A stretch of 64,000 bases of DNA from Pseudomonas congelans (GCF_900103225.1 NZ_FNJH01000006.1:62001-126000), one strand, 5' to 3'. Counted from the stretch's first letter, positions 43,456 through 52,884 are shown. A program made the numbers and translations. The notes: generated by a model not told the origin, from the letters alone.

Positions 43456-44531
43456 TGCTCGCTCCTTTTCTTCAGCATGCCGATCACGCCCTTGGGCAGA
43501 TACAGCGTGACGATGATGAACAGCGCGCCGAGAAAGAACAGCCAGTATTCCGGGAAGGCCATGGTGAACCAGCTCTTCATGCCGTTCACCAGACCTGCGC
43601 CCAGCAGCGGCCCGATCAGCGTGCCGCGGCCACCCAGGGCTACCCACACAGCGGCTTCAATGGAGTTGGTCGGCGACATTTCGCTGGGGTTGATAATGCC
43701 GACCTGCGGCACATACAAGGCGCCAGCCAGACCGCACAGCACGGCGCTCAGGACCCAGACGAACAGCTTGAAACCGCGCGGATCGTAACCGCAGAACATC
43801 AGGCGGTTTTCCGCATCGCGCAGCGCGGTCAGCACGCGGCCGAACTTGCTCTGTGCCAGGCGCCAGCCGATGTACAGACTGGCCACCAGCAATGCGACCG
43901 TCGCCAGAAACAGCGCGGCTCTGGTCCCTTGGGCACTGATGCTGAAGCCCAGAATGCTGCGGAAGTTGGTGAACCCGTTGTTGCCGCCAAAGCCGGTCTC
44001 GTTGCGAAAGAACAGCAGCATGCCGGCGAAGGTCAGCGCCTGGGTCATGATGGAAAAGTACACGCCCTTGATTCGCGAGCGGAAGGCGAAGAAGCCGAAT
44101 ACCAGCGCCAGCAGTCCCGGTGCCAATACCACCAGGCACATCGCCCAGAGGAAGTTGTCGGTGCCCGCCCAGTACCACGGCAGCTCGGTCCACGACAGGA
44201 AGGTCATGAAGGCCGGCAGACCATCGCCCGCGGCCTGGCGCATCAGGTACATGCCCATGGCATAACCGCCCAGGGCGAAGAACAGGCCGTGGCCCAGCGA
44301 CAGCAGCCCGGCGTAGCCCCAGACCAGGTCCAGCGCCAGCGCGACGATGGCATAGCAGAGGATCTTGCCCACCAGGGTCAGGGTGTAGGCCGAGACCTGG
44401 AAGCTGTTGTCGGCAGGCAGCAACGACAGCAGCGGCAGTGCCAGCAGCACCGCCAGTATTACGGAGCCTGCGGTCAGCGTGCCTCTGGGCCCGACTTTTT
44501 GCGCGGCAGTTACTATCAATGGCTGGCTCAT
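43452..44531 (-). CDS. urtC: Urea ABC transporter permease UrtC
   Basis: 359-residue LivM-type permease with about nine helices. Family features: LVWGYAGLLSLGHGLFFALG, GVYFSIMTQALTFAGMLLFF, GRVLTALRDAENRLMFCGYD (the EAA-like coupling loop) and WVALGGRGTLIGPLLGAGLV. It abuts urtB at 44531 and overlaps urtD. Confidence 0.93.
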   Translation of the reverse strand: MSQPLIVTAAQKVGPRGTLTAGSVILAVLLALPLLSLLPADNSFQVSAYTLTLVGKILCYAIVALALDLVWGYAGLLSLGHGLFFALGGYAMGMYLMRQAAGDGLPAFMTFLSWTELPWYWAGTDNFLWAMCLVVLAPGLLALVFGFFAFRSRIKGVYFSIMTQALTFAGMLLFFRNETGFGGNNGFTNFRSILGFSISAQGTRAALFLATVALLVASLYIGWRLAQSKFGRVLTALRDAENRLMFCGYDPRGFKLFVWVLSAVLCGLAGALYVPQVGIINPSEMSPTNSIEAAVWVALGGRGTLIGPLLGAGLVNGMKSWFTMAFPEYWLFFLGALFIIVTLYLPKGVIGMLKKRSEQ

Positions 44532-46120
44532 CAGTCGATCACCCGTCCTTTCAATGCGAAGAGGCCTTGCGGACGTTTCTGGATAAACAGAATGATCAGC
44601 GCCAGGATCAGGATCTTGCCCAATACAGCGCCGATTTGCGGTTCGAGAATCTTGTTGGCGATGCCCAGCCCGAAGGCTGCCATCACGCTACCGGCCAGTT
44701 GCCCGACACCGCCGAGCACGACCACCAGGAACGAATCGATGATGTAGCTTTGGCCCAGATCAGGGCCCACGTTGCCGATCTGGCTCAGGGCAACCCCCCC
44801 CAGACCTGCGATACCTGACCCCAGACCGAAGGCCATCATGTCGATGCGCCCGGTCGGTACGCCGCAGCAGGCGGCCATGTTGCGGTTCTGAGTGACGGCG
44901 CGCACGTTCAGGCCCAGGCGGGTCTTGTTCAGCAGCAGCCAGGTCAGCACCACCACGAACAGCGCGAACGCGATGATCACGATGCGGTTGTAAGGCAGCA
45001 CCAGATTAGGCAGCACCTGGATGCCGCCAGACAGCCATTGCGGGTTGGCGACTTCTACGTTCTGCGCGCCGAAAGCCAGACGTACGGCCTGAATCAGCAT
45101 CAGGCTGATGCCCCAGGTGGCGAGCAGGGTTTCCAGTGGGCGGCCGTACAGGTGACGAATGACCGTACGTTCCAGGGCCATGCCGATCGCGGCGGTGACG
45201 AAGAACGCCACCGGCAACGCGATCAGCGGGTAGTACTCGATGGCCCCTGGTGCGTAGCGCTGCAGCATCAGTTGCACGACGTAGGTGGAGTAGGCCCCCA
45301 GCATCAGCATCTCGCCGTGGGCCATATTGATCACGCCCAGCAGGCCGAAGGTGATCGCCAGCCCCAGCGCCGCCAGCAGCAGGATCGAGCCCAGTGACAT
45401 GCCGCTGAACGCCTGGCCGAGGATTTCACCGATCATCAGCTTGCGCTTGACCTGTGCCAGGCTGGTTTCAGCCGCCACGCGTACCGAGGCGTCGGTTTCC
45501 ACGCCGGGTGCCAGCAATGATTCAAGACGGGTACGCGCCAGCGGGTCACCGGTTTCGCCCAACAGGCGCACGGCAGCCAGACGCACTGTCGGGCTGGTGT
45601 CGACCATTTGCAGGTTGGCCAGTGCCAGGGTCAGCGCGCTTTTGACGCTGGAATCGGTTTCGCTGGCCACGCGTTCGGTCAGCAACTCCAGTTGTGCAGG
45701 GCGCGCGCTTTTTTGCAATTGCAGGGCGGCGGCCATGCGCAGTCGTGTGTCGGCTGCCAGCAGTTGATGGCTGGCCAGCGCCGTTTCAACCAGGCCGCGC
45801 AGCCGGTTGTTCAAGCGCAATTTACGCGGTTCATCAGGCGTTGGTGCATCGGCGGCGGCAGGGGCCTGTGCATCGACGGCTACGTATTGATCGTTGTTTT
45901 CGATCCAGGCGCGCTTGCTGCTGTCGGCACCCACACGGCCATCGCGCAAGGCTTCGAGCAGCTCGACGCGTTCCGGTGCAGGCCTGGCTGCCCAGGCCTC
46001 CAGCAGCTCTGCCTGTTGCGAAGAACTGGCTGCGACAAAGTCACTGGCATCGCCGGCCTGGGCAGCGAAAGGCAGCAGCAGGCTGATGGCGAGGATCAAA
46101 CGGTAAAAATAAGAAGGCAT
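44531..46120 (-). CDS. urtB: Urea ABC transporter permease UrtB
   Basis: 529-residue LivH-type permease with the long N-terminal extension usual for UrtB. A signal-like helix (LILAISLLLPFAAQA) and a roughly 200-residue helical domain outside the membrane come first. The permease core follows from residue 240 (LGSILLLAALGLAITFGLLG-VINMAHGEMLMLGAYSTY). NVRAVTQNRNMAACCGVPTG and GLGGVALSQIGNVGPDLGQSY are typical. It is separated from urtA by a 303-bp gap with a REP pair. Confidence 0.92.
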   Translation of the reverse strand: MPSYFYRLILAISLLLPFAAQAGDASDFVAASSSQQAELLEAWAARPAPERVELLEALRDGRVGADSSKRAWIENNDQYVAVDAQAPAAADAPTPDEPRKLRLNNRLRGLVETALASHQLLAADTRLRMAAALQLQKSARPAQLELLTERVASETDSSVKSALTLALANLQMVDTSPTVRLAAVRLLGETGDPLARTRLESLLAPGVETDASVRVAAETSLAQVKRKLMIGEILGQAFSGMSLGSILLLAALGLAITFGLLGVINMAHGEMLMLGAYSTYVVQLMLQRYAPGAIEYYPLIALPVAFFVTAAIGMALERTVIRHLYGRPLETLLATWGISLMLIQAVRLAFGAQNVEVANPQWLSGGIQVLPNLVLPYNRIVIIAFALFVVVLTWLLLNKTRLGLNVRAVTQNRNMAACCGVPTGRIDMMAFGLGSGIAGLGGVALSQIGNVGPDLGQSYIIDSFLVVVLGGVGQLAGSVMAAFGLGIANKILEPQIGAVLGKILILALIILFIQKRPQGLFALKGRVID

Positions 46121-46423
46121 ATCAATATGGCCTTGATTCAGTATGGCGTCGTCTACTTTTGAGACGGTCCTTCACGCCCTTCGCAAAGCGTCACATGCGG
46201 GGGCTGTTTTTGATTCTGGCCGAAGGCCGTAGGAGCGAACTTGTTCGCGAAAGGGCCGGTACATTCTCCGAAAATGTATCGTTCGAACTACCGTCTTCGC
46301 GAACAAGTTCGCTCCTACGCCCTGTGGGCAGAAGCTTTGAAGCCCCGGATCTCGCGGGCTTCAGGACCTGTATATGACGCTTGGCGCCGAGCGTGGGAAC
46401 GATCAGCAGTCGGCTTTTATCCT
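46121..46423. other. urtA-urtB intergenic region
   Basis: 303 bp inside the urt operon, mostly the REP pair listed at 46228-46319 and a relic of the 130-bp repeat's right end (GCCGAGCGTGGGAACGAT, about 46385-46402). No ORF is supported. Confidence 0.6.
46228..46319. repeat. REP inverted pair between urtA and urtB
   Basis: CGTAGGAGCGAACTTGTTCG (46228-46247) and its inverse TTCGCGAACAAGTTCGCTCC (46296-46315), spaced so that the two can fold into one long stem. The centre holds a further small hairpin, TACATT / AATGTA. The cores match the doublet at 8062-8126. Confidence 0.85.
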
Positions 46424-47689
46424 TCAGTTGCTCTTCGCCGGGGCGTCCGGCTTCTTGTCGTTGCCAGGGATGTACGGGCTCCATGGCTGGGCGCGGATCG
46501 GCTCTTTGGTCTGCCACACGACGTTGAATTGCCCGTCGTCCTGGATTTCGCCGATCATCACTGGCTTGTGCAAGTGGTGATTGGTCTTGTCCATGGTCAG
46601 AGTAAAGCCCGACGGCGCTGCGAAGGTCTGGCCGGCCATGGCTTCACGGACCTTGTCCACGTCGGTGGATTTGGCTTTCTCGACCGCCTGCGCCCACATG
46701 TGAATGCCGACATACGTGGCTTCCATCGGGTCGTTGGTCACGGCCTTGTCAGCGCCTGGCAGGTTTTTCTTTTTGGCGTAGGCCGTCCAGTCAGCCACGA
46801 ACTTCTTGTTGACCGGGTTTTCCACCGACTGGAAGTAGTTCCAGGCGGCCAGGTGGCCGACCAGTGGCTTGGTGTCGATGCCGCGCAATTCTTCTTCGCC
46901 TACCGAGAAGGCCACAACCGGTACGTCGGTAGCGTTCAGGCCCTGGTTGGCCAGTTCCTTGTAGAACGGCACGTTGGAGTCGCCGTTGACGGTGGAGATA
47001 ACGGCCGTTTTGCCACCGGCGGAGAACTTCTTGATGTTGGCCACGATGGTTTGATAATCGGAGTGACCGAACGGGGTGTAGACCTCTTCGATATCGGTAT
47101 CTTTCACGCCTTTGGAATGCAGGAACGCGCGCAGAATCTTGTTGGTGGTGCGCGGGTAGACATAATCGGTGCCGAGCAGGAAGAAGCGTTTGGCCGAGCC
47201 GCCATCTTCACTCATGACATATTCGACGGCAGGGATGGCCTGCTGGTTAGGCGCGGCGCCGGTGTAGAAAACATTGGGCGACATCTCTTCGCCTTCGTAC
47301 TGCACCGGATAGAACAGCAGGCCGTTGAGTTCTTCGAAGACCGGCAGCACCGATTTGCGCGACACCGATGTCCAGCAGCCGAATACCACGGCGACCTTGT
47401 CCTGGGTCAGCAACTGACGGCCTTTTTCCGCGAACAGCGGCCAGTTGGATGCAGGGTCGACGACGACCGGCTCCAGCATCTTGCCGTTGACGCCGCCTTT
47501 GGCGTTGATTTCGTCGATGGTCATCAAGGCCATGTCCTTGAGCGACGTCTCGGAGATGGCCATGGTGCCGGACAACGAATGCAGAATGCCGACCTTGATG
47601 GTCTCGGCAGCCTGAACGGTCCAGGTCAGTCCCATGGCGGCGATCGATGCGGACAGGGTAAAGGCTTTGATCAGGCTGCGACGCTTCAT
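46424..47689 (-). CDS. urtA: Urea ABC transporter substrate-binding protein UrtA
   Basis: 421-residue periplasmic urea receptor. The signal peptide starts MKRRSLIKAFTLSASIAAMG with a twin Arg, cleaved near VQA-AE. The mature part begins TIKVGILHSLSGTMA and holds the type-1 periplasmic fold: VVVDPASNWPLFAEKGRQLL, QYEGEEMSPNVFYTGAAPNQ, AWNYFQSVENPVN, ending with DKTNHHLHKPVMIGEIQDDG. It is the first gene of the urt-ure operon, downstream of a sigma54 promoter. Confidence 0.94.
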   Translation of the reverse strand: MKRRSLIKAFTLSASIAAMGLTWTVQAAETIKVGILHSLSGTMAISETSLKDMALMTIDEINAKGGVNGKMLEPVVVDPASNWPLFAEKGRQLLTQDKVAVVFGCWTSVSRKSVLPVFEELNGLLFYPVQYEGEEMSPNVFYTGAAPNQQAIPAVEYVMSEDGGSAKRFFLLGTDYVYPRTTNKILRAFLHSKGVKDTDIEEVYTPFGHSDYQTIVANIKKFSAGGKTAVISTVNGDSNVPFYKELANQGLNATDVPVVAFSVGEEELRGIDTKPLVGHLAAWNYFQSVENPVNKKFVADWTAYAKKKNLPGADKAVTNDPMEATYVGIHMWAQAVEKAKSTDVDKVREAMAGQTFAAPSGFTLTMDKTNHHLHKPVMIGEIQDDGQFNVVWQTKEPIRAQPWSPYIPGNDKKPDAPAKSN

Positions 47690-47756
47690 TGACTGGCTCC
47701 CTTAGTACATTGTTTGAGGTTTGGCGGCGGTACATTTCGTTGCGCTTTCAAGCTTT

Positions 47757-47772
47757 AGCAAGGTCTGGGCCA
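47757..47772 (-). promoter_or_regulatory. Sigma54 promoter of the urt-ure operon
   Basis: On the minus strand TGGCCCAGACCTTGCT matches TGGCAC-N5-TTGCW with the invariant GG and GC correctly spaced. The predicted start is near 47746, giving a leader of about 57 nt to urtA. Nitrogen control by NtrC would fit urea use; I found no convincing full NtrC box nearby. Confidence 0.7.
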
Positions 47773-47944
47773 ATATAGGAACGTCGCAAAATGGAACGAA
47801 TGTGTCGCGGTTTGGGGAGGGTGTGCACCAAGGTGGAACCCGGCTTTGCCCCGCGGGCGCTCCGGGCTCTGCAATGGTGCAAGGCTGCTTCGCAGGAGCG
47901 CCGGCCAGTTACGGCCGGCTTCCCGGATCAGCCGGGTGCGGGTT

Positions 47945-50900
47945 TCAGACCCAGAGTTCCTGTTCTCCGGTATAGAGATCGTAGGTCTGATCAACCAGTT
48001 GTTCCGGCGCATCGAACCAGGCAAACAGCTGTCCGTTGACCCGCTTGGTCGCACCCAGTTGCACGTATGTCCCCGGCGCAATGGCCACGTGATCACCAAG
48101 AAAGCCGGTGAACATGTTCTTTTTGGGCACCGCCGGTGCAAAGATGAAGAACACCGGGTGGTTTTCGGTATTGGCGTTGCGACTCACGAACCCGTCCTGG
48201 CTCCATCTGGAGGCGTTGGCTCGCGACACCGATGCAGACTGCACGCCATTGTCGGTAAATACCGAACCCACTTCGCGCTCAAGGCACGCCACCCCGTCGC
48301 TGGATACATAGGTGGCGCGAAATGCGGTGCCTTCCCACGCATTAAGCTTATGGAACTGACGCAGGAACTTGCGTGTCGTGGCGTTGCGCACGCCGCTTCG
48401 CAGTAGTGGATTGATCTCCGTTGAACCGCCTTCCACGTAGGTGGTGATTTCGGAAAATTTTTCTGCGTTGGACGTCTCGGCCAGCGCCAGGTAGTCGGTC
48501 TCGAAACTCAAGCGTTCGGTGCTACTGGCTTCCTCCAGGGAGGCTGGCCAGAGAGTGGTCAGGCTGGTCAGCCGCGCCTCGGCACTGCGGATTGCCGATT
48601 GACTCATGCGCGGGATCTGTTTGCCCACGATTTTCCAGACGCCGGTTGTGCTGCGAAGAGCAAACTCCTGCCCGTGCACCAGTTGCGTTGTATCCATCGG
48701 GTTTACCCGATAAAGGCGTGAGTGACCGAACACGTTGGCCCGCCGGCTTATGAAGCAGGTCTGGCCTTCTACCTCAATGGCGACGAAGCGTTTGGGGTCC
48801 ATGGCAGCGATCAATTTCGAGTCTGCGAAACGCGGCGCCTTTGAATGCGACAGGAGGTAGCCGATCTGTGCCTGACCATCGCGACCGACTCTGCGTACGA
48901 GGTGCGGACGTCTCACCGTTTTTGCGGCGCTTCCTGCCGGCTTCAAGGCCAGCGCCAAGTGGCCGACCAAGGCAATGGCAAGATAGCTGAGGGCGCTCAG
49001 AAACTCCTCGGCGGCGCCTTCCAGGTCGTTTTCATCGATTTTCGAAAAAGCGCTCCAGGTTTTGTAAAGTCCAGCGCCCAGCGAGACAGGCATCATGATC
49101 GGGCCAGGCAGAAACAGAATCGCAATGCTCGCGATCAGATCGAATCCCCGACCCGATTGCCCTGTACCGGTGGTCAGGCTCATCTGCCGTTTGGCTTCGT
49201 TGATCAGATGGTTGATCTTGGTCTCATGATTTTCCTCGTAAATGTCTTTGCTCTGGCTGACAAACACGACCGGGCGCAGCAGCCTTGACGGGATCGGTAG
49301 CAGCGTCAGTTGGGTGAATACTTCGGGCAGACGCCAATGCTTCGCTTCCTTTTCGTACTGCATGGCATGCAGCGTCTCAAGACGCCTGGAAACCGGTATT
49401 TGCTGAATCAGATACTGCTGGAAGGGTGCCTCTTCCAGAAAGCTGGTGGTCAGGTGATACATGCTGTTGAACCAGCGGAAAACGACACCGTCGGCAGCAT
49501 CCAGCGTGCACAGCACCAACGGCCCCTTCTCGAATGTTCCGGCTGGAGCAATCAGCATCACGTTGGTCATCTTGAATTGGTTGACGCTGAAAAAACGGAC
49601 TTCAATGGCTTGCTCGTTTATGGTTCGCCGTCCTTGAAGTCCTGGCGAATCCAGCACAGCCTTGATCCACTCGCGTCCGGGGTGTGCAAAAGCCTGTTGT
49701 TCGATCTCCAGCAGCGCCATCTTCATCTGAGCTCGCAACATGGCTTTTTCTGACCGCTTGAGCTGCTGTGCATACGCCGAGGTTTTCAGGTGCAGGTCAA
49801 GGTAATCACTGAGGTATCGGGGATCTTCCAGCGTGGCAATCAGCTCCGTTACGGCCTGCTTGTCCAAGTGCGCAAGGGAGACGCCTTCAGCGTCGACAGC
49901 GCGTAGAAGCACGGCATCCTTGGCCTTGGTGTGCAGGGCTTGGGTATGTGCCAGTTGCCTGAGCGAAACGTTCTCGGTCCTGGTTTCTGGCAATACAGGC
50001 GCGCCGGGAATATCGAGCACTTCGATGCCCGTCCTGTAGGTCAGTGAAATATTGATCTGTTGCGCTGTTGCAGCGATGGATAGCCGGTTCAGCAGTTGAG
50101 CCAGTTGCTGGTCGATAAAGCGCGTCGGATAGGTGCGGCTGTCATTTTCCGCCTGGCCGAAGTGCTCCTTGCTGGCTTTGCGCATGTTCACCACCTGCTC
50201 GCCAAACCGCTGTGCCTGGCGATGCCATGCCTGACGCTGCGTCAGCGTCATGGTTTTCCACCAATCGGGCATCTGGTTTTGCACCAGATCGCTGTCGAAC
50301 CCGTCGAGTCGCCAGTGGTTGTCGAAGTAGATCCTGGGTTTCAGCAAATTCGCTATCGTTTTCTCGAAACAGACCGCGTCCATCTTCTGAGAGCGGGCCA
50401 GCTGTACAGTCTTAGCGAAGACCGACTGCTGCGCGACAACCTGCCGGGCAAGCAGCAGGCTGAGAAAATTGCCGTCCATCAGGGTGTATTGCCATTGCAA
50501 GACAGGGGTGGGGTTGGTGGGGCTTGCCTGCCCGGCGGTGACGCCGTCGCCCAAACGTCCTCGGTACTCGGGTTCAGTCACTCGCTGAACAAGCGCGTCG
50601 TTCAACTGTTGCAATGAGGCAAATGCTTCCAGCCCGTCATGGGGCGTAAACAGCAGGACATCTTCCAGCTCTTCCAGCTCTGGCTGGACCGGCGCATCAC
50701 GAAGACGCCGGGCAATGGCAAACGCGCCGTAAAGTGACAGCGGGGGGCCGTCGCCGTCTTGTGCCGACAGGCTGTAAACACTGTGCGCCTGTAAGTCTGC
50801 GAGACCCTCGGTCGCATTTGTGGCACAGGGCTCAAGGGCGGCCGAAAGCAGGCTGTAGTGCCCGGTCGTCATCTTTCCCAAGGCGATCAGCACTGCACAT

Positions 50901-51415
50901 TCGGATGTCAGGCACTCGATCTGCTCTGCGACAAACCGGCTGCTCCGGGTTTCGCCATCAAGCGTCGCAGTGCTCCAGTAGTCTGCAAGATTTCGTATGT
51001 AGCACTGCTCCAGTTGCTCGCTGACCTGGGTAAAGAACGTTACGGTCGCTGCCCGCCCCAGCGGCTGAATGGCTGGTGGCTTGACGTCAGGTTGTTGTGT
51101 GTCAGGCGTTGGGGAGGGCGTGTCAAGAGGCGGGTGTAGAGCGACTACATCATTGTCGATCCATTGCAAATGGCCGGTGAAGTATTCGATCAGGCCAGGG
51201 ATCAGTGGAACCCTGTGTATGTTGCTCCCGTGATCGAATTCGACCTCGCCGTCTCGGTAGGTCAGCCAGGTCGTTTCGACATCCAGCTTGGGTTTGAGGG
51301 GGTGAAGCAGTGTACGGGCCAGTTCTTGGGTCGTCTTGCTGAAGTCGGGTGGATAGGTATCGCTGGTGAGCGAGGCGTTTAGAGCCTGGGTTGATGCGGT
51401 GAGCGGTAAGGTCAT
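47945..51415 (-). CDS. Large toxin-like protein with dermonecrotic-toxin-type region and ADP-ribosyltransferase-like C-terminus
   Basis: 1156 residues with no signal peptide. The first half is mainly helical and resembles proteins labelled dermonecrotic toxin domain in pseudomonads (MPDWWKTMTLTQRQAWHRQA near residue 385). Hydrophobic stretches GFDLIASIAILFLPGPIMMP and FLSALSYLAIALVGHLALAL near 755-820 could insert in membranes. The last 180 residues follow ADP-ribosyltransferase order: EGGSTEINPLLRSG, FRATYV (Arg near 1033), FTDNGVQSASVSR (S-x-S), then LGDHVAIAPGTYVQLG. In that last segment the usual E-x-E reads G-D-H, so catalysis is uncertain. No immunity gene is recognised nearby. Confidence 0.72.
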   Translation of the reverse strand: MTLPLTASTQALNASLTSDTYPPDFSKTTQELARTLLHPLKPKLDVETTWLTYRDGEVEFDHGSNIHRVPLIPGLIEYFTGHLQWIDNDVVALHPPLDTPSPTPDTQQPDVKPPAIQPLGRAATVTFFTQVSEQLEQCYIRNLADYWSTATLDGETRSSRFVAEQIECLTSECAVLIALGKMTTGHYSLLSAALEPCATNATEGLADLQAHSVYSLSAQDGDGPPLSLYGAFAIARRLRDAPVQPELEELEDVLLFTPHDGLEAFASLQQLNDALVQRVTEPEYRGRLGDGVTAGQASPTNPTPVLQWQYTLMDGNFLSLLLARQVVAQQSVFAKTVQLARSQKMDAVCFEKTIANLLKPRIYFDNHWRLDGFDSDLVQNQMPDWWKTMTLTQRQAWHRQAQRFGEQVVNMRKASKEHFGQAENDSRTYPTRFIDQQLAQLLNRLSIAATAQQINISLTYRTGIEVLDIPGAPVLPETRTENVSLRQLAHTQALHTKAKDAVLLRAVDAEGVSLAHLDKQAVTELIATLEDPRYLSDYLDLHLKTSAYAQQLKRSEKAMLRAQMKMALLEIEQQAFAHPGREWIKAVLDSPGLQGRRTINEQAIEVRFFSVNQFKMTNVMLIAPAGTFEKGPLVLCTLDAADGVVFRWFNSMYHLTTSFLEEAPFQQYLIQQIPVSRRLETLHAMQYEKEAKHWRLPEVFTQLTLLPIPSRLLRPVVFVSQSKDIYEENHETKINHLINEAKRQMSLTTGTGQSGRGFDLIASIAILFLPGPIMMPVSLGAGLYKTWSAFSKIDENDLEGAAEEFLSALSYLAIALVGHLALALKPAGSAAKTVRRPHLVRRVGRDGQAQIGYLLSHSKAPRFADSKLIAAMDPKRFVAIEVEGQTCFISRRANVFGHSRLYRVNPMDTTQLVHGQEFALRSTTGVWKIVGKQIPRMSQSAIRSAEARLTSLTTLWPASLEEASSTERLSFETDYLALAETSNAEKFSEITTYVEGGSTEINPLLRSGVRNATTRKFLRQFHKLNAWEGTAFRATYVSSDGVACLEREVGSVFTDNGVQSASVSRANASRWSQDGFVSRNANTENHPVFFIFAPAVPKKNMFTGFLGDHVAIAPGTYVQLGATKRVNGQLFAWFDAPEQLVDQTYDLYTGEQELWV

Positions 51416-51808
51416 GGTGCCGATTCGTCTGCATGATGGATGATCCGCTCGAGGCGTATGCCGGGCGGTTCATTTCATATAGTCAGGCTTGAAGGCACGC
51501 GGGTATCAGCCAGCGCAGTTCGAGGACTGCAGCATCGGCTGCCTGACCGGTAGGAAGTATCGGAAACGCGCGAGATTGAGCTAAGGGCGAGGCCTGAAAC
51601 CGGGTATGAGGAGGAATTCATCACAACGCCACTCAGTGGTTTCAGGCCCCGCAGGGAGCAATCTAAGCTGTTGCCGCTGTTTTGGCAAAGCGCGAAAGCA
51701 CTATTCGATCAAGCGCCCGGATAATCAGCATCGGACGTGGGTGCCAGGCGTGTCGCCGCGACAGTATCGCTGAAGGCATCAGCTCCCGGTTCTGCCCGTG
51801 AAAACTAC
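51416..51808. other. Intergenic region upstream of the toxin-like gene
   Basis: 393 bp. No ORF that I can support. It contains the inverted repeat listed at 51591-51648. Confidence 0.5.
51591..51648. repeat. 11-bp inverted repeat with SD-like loop
   Basis: Perfect arms GGCCTGAAACC (51591-51601) and GGTTTCAGGCC (51638-51648) with a 36-nt loop. The loop holds TGAGGAGGAATT, a perfect Shine-Dalgarno-like AGGAGG with no start codon after it. It could be a structured leader, a small RNA element or a terminator. Confidence 0.55.
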
Positions 51809-52270
51809 TCAGTGCTGATGTTCCGGAGCCTGTTTTTGCACCACTACCTGCACCTCGACATCCCCCGCCTTTTCGAAATGCAGAGTCATTGGAAAGCGCT
51901 GGCCGACGACCAGCTTGGAACGGTCCTTGATGTCCAGCAGCATCACGTGCCAGGCCATTGGGGCAAAAGCCACCTTCGCGCCAGCCGGTATGTCGACCGC
52001 CTGAACGTGCTGCATCTTCATCAGCCCGTCGGCATGTACATGCTCATGCAACTGCGCCTGCCCGGCGATGGGCGTGTCGACGCTAATCAGGCGGTCGGCG
52101 CTGTCACCTTTGTTCTCGATGGTGAAATATGCAGCCACTGTCGGTGCGTTGGGCGGTAGCTCCATCGACCACGGATGGCCAATCAGCAATGCCCCTGCCT
52201 TGTACTCATGGGCGTGGACGAAGCAGGCTGGCAGCAGCAATGCGGCCAGCAGCAATGCTTTTTTGAGCAT
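51809..52270 (-). CDS. Copper chaperone PCu(A)C family protein
   Basis: 153-residue periplasmic copper chaperone that supplies Cu to cytochrome oxidase. A signal peptide (LKKALLLAALLLPACFVHA) precedes HEYKAGALLIGHPWSMELPP. The Cu ligands are placed as in the family: the first His in QAQLHEHVHADGLMKMQHV with Met, and the later His and Met in MAWHVMLLDIK. The C-terminus is His-containing (APEHQH). The start ATG at 52268-52270 fits the signal; the longer frame upstream is not used. Confidence 0.9.
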   Translation of the reverse strand: MLKKALLLAALLLPACFVHAHEYKAGALLIGHPWSMELPPNAPTVAAYFTIENKGDSADRLISVDTPIAGQAQLHEHVHADGLMKMQHVQAVDIPAGAKVAFAPMAWHVMLLDIKDRSKLVVGQRFPMTLHFEKAGDVEVQVVVQKQAPEHQH

Positions 52271-52413
52271 GGTGAGATTCTCCGGGGGATTCGATATAAG
52301 GAGTGAAAGGTAGCTCAACTGGAAGTCCGAAACACTTGGGCAAACTTGTGAGTGCAGATGAGTGAGCCCGTTTCGTACAGTCGTTCTCCTCATGCAGTCA
52401 TAAGGTGATCGTG

Positions 52414-52872
52414 ATGAATGAACGGGCACAGTCACATCGTTTGCGCCTTGGGCGATTCTCCGGTGCTGGTCAGATTTATTTGGTCACCGCAAAAACATTC
52501 CAGAGAAATCCTGTTTTTTCCGATTGGCGCATGGGACGTCTGCTGGTTGATGAACTTCGACACGTTCAGGAGCAGCAACTGGCCGATTCATTAGCCTGGG
52601 TCGTAATGCCCGACCATATACACTGGCTGCTGCAGTTGAACAGCCACTCACTATCCAGCGTGGTACAGCGCGTTAAATCGAAAAGCGCGATCGCCATAAA
52701 CAGAGCCAGAGGTTGCAGCGGACCTTTTTGTCAAAGCGGATTCCATGACGCCAGCATCCGCACTGAGGAAAGCCTTTTGGATTTCGCCCGTTATATTGTT
52801 GCCAATCCTGTTCGAGCCAACCTGGTCAAAAGCGTGCGTGATTATCCCTTATGGGACGCAATTTGGCTTTGA
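52414..52872 (+). CDS. rayT: REP-associated tyrosine transposase (RAYT)
   Basis: 152-residue single-copy Y1 transposase (TnpA-REP family) that processes REP sequences as single-strand DNA. The HUH-type motif is MPDHIHWLLQL (His-Ile-His) and the catalytic Tyr lies in DFARYIVANPVRANLV. AAGGTG upstream and the ATG at 52414 suit the length. REP-like sequences follow it at 52885-52910, which is the expected substrate. It is not an insertion sequence: no flanking IS ends or target duplications are seen. Confidence 0.88.
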   Translation: MNERAQSHRLRLGRFSGAGQIYLVTAKTFQRNPVFSDWRMGRLLVDELRHVQEQQLADSLAWVVMPDHIHWLLQLNSHSLSSVVQRVKSKSAIAINRARGCSGPFCQSGFHDASIRTEESLLDFARYIVANPVRANLVKSVRDYPLWDAIWL

Positions 52873-52884
52873 AAAACTGGCCTC

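Noticed and set aside
47824..47890. NtrC-binding sites upstream of the urtA promoter
   Set aside because: Only TGCACC half-sites with wrong spacing are present; no full palindrome.
47690..51500. HrpL (hrp box) promoter for the toxin-like gene
   Set aside because: No GGAACC-N15/16-CCACNNA arrangement is found on the correct strand upstream of 51415.
51416..51808. rsmX/Y/Z-type small RNA
   Set aside because: GGA motifs occur, but the GacA upstream box TGTAAG-N6-CTTACA is missing and no terminator follows.
52414..52872. IS200/IS605 insertion sequence
   Set aside because: The transposase is of the REP-associated type with no IS ends, and the neighbouring elements are REP sequences.
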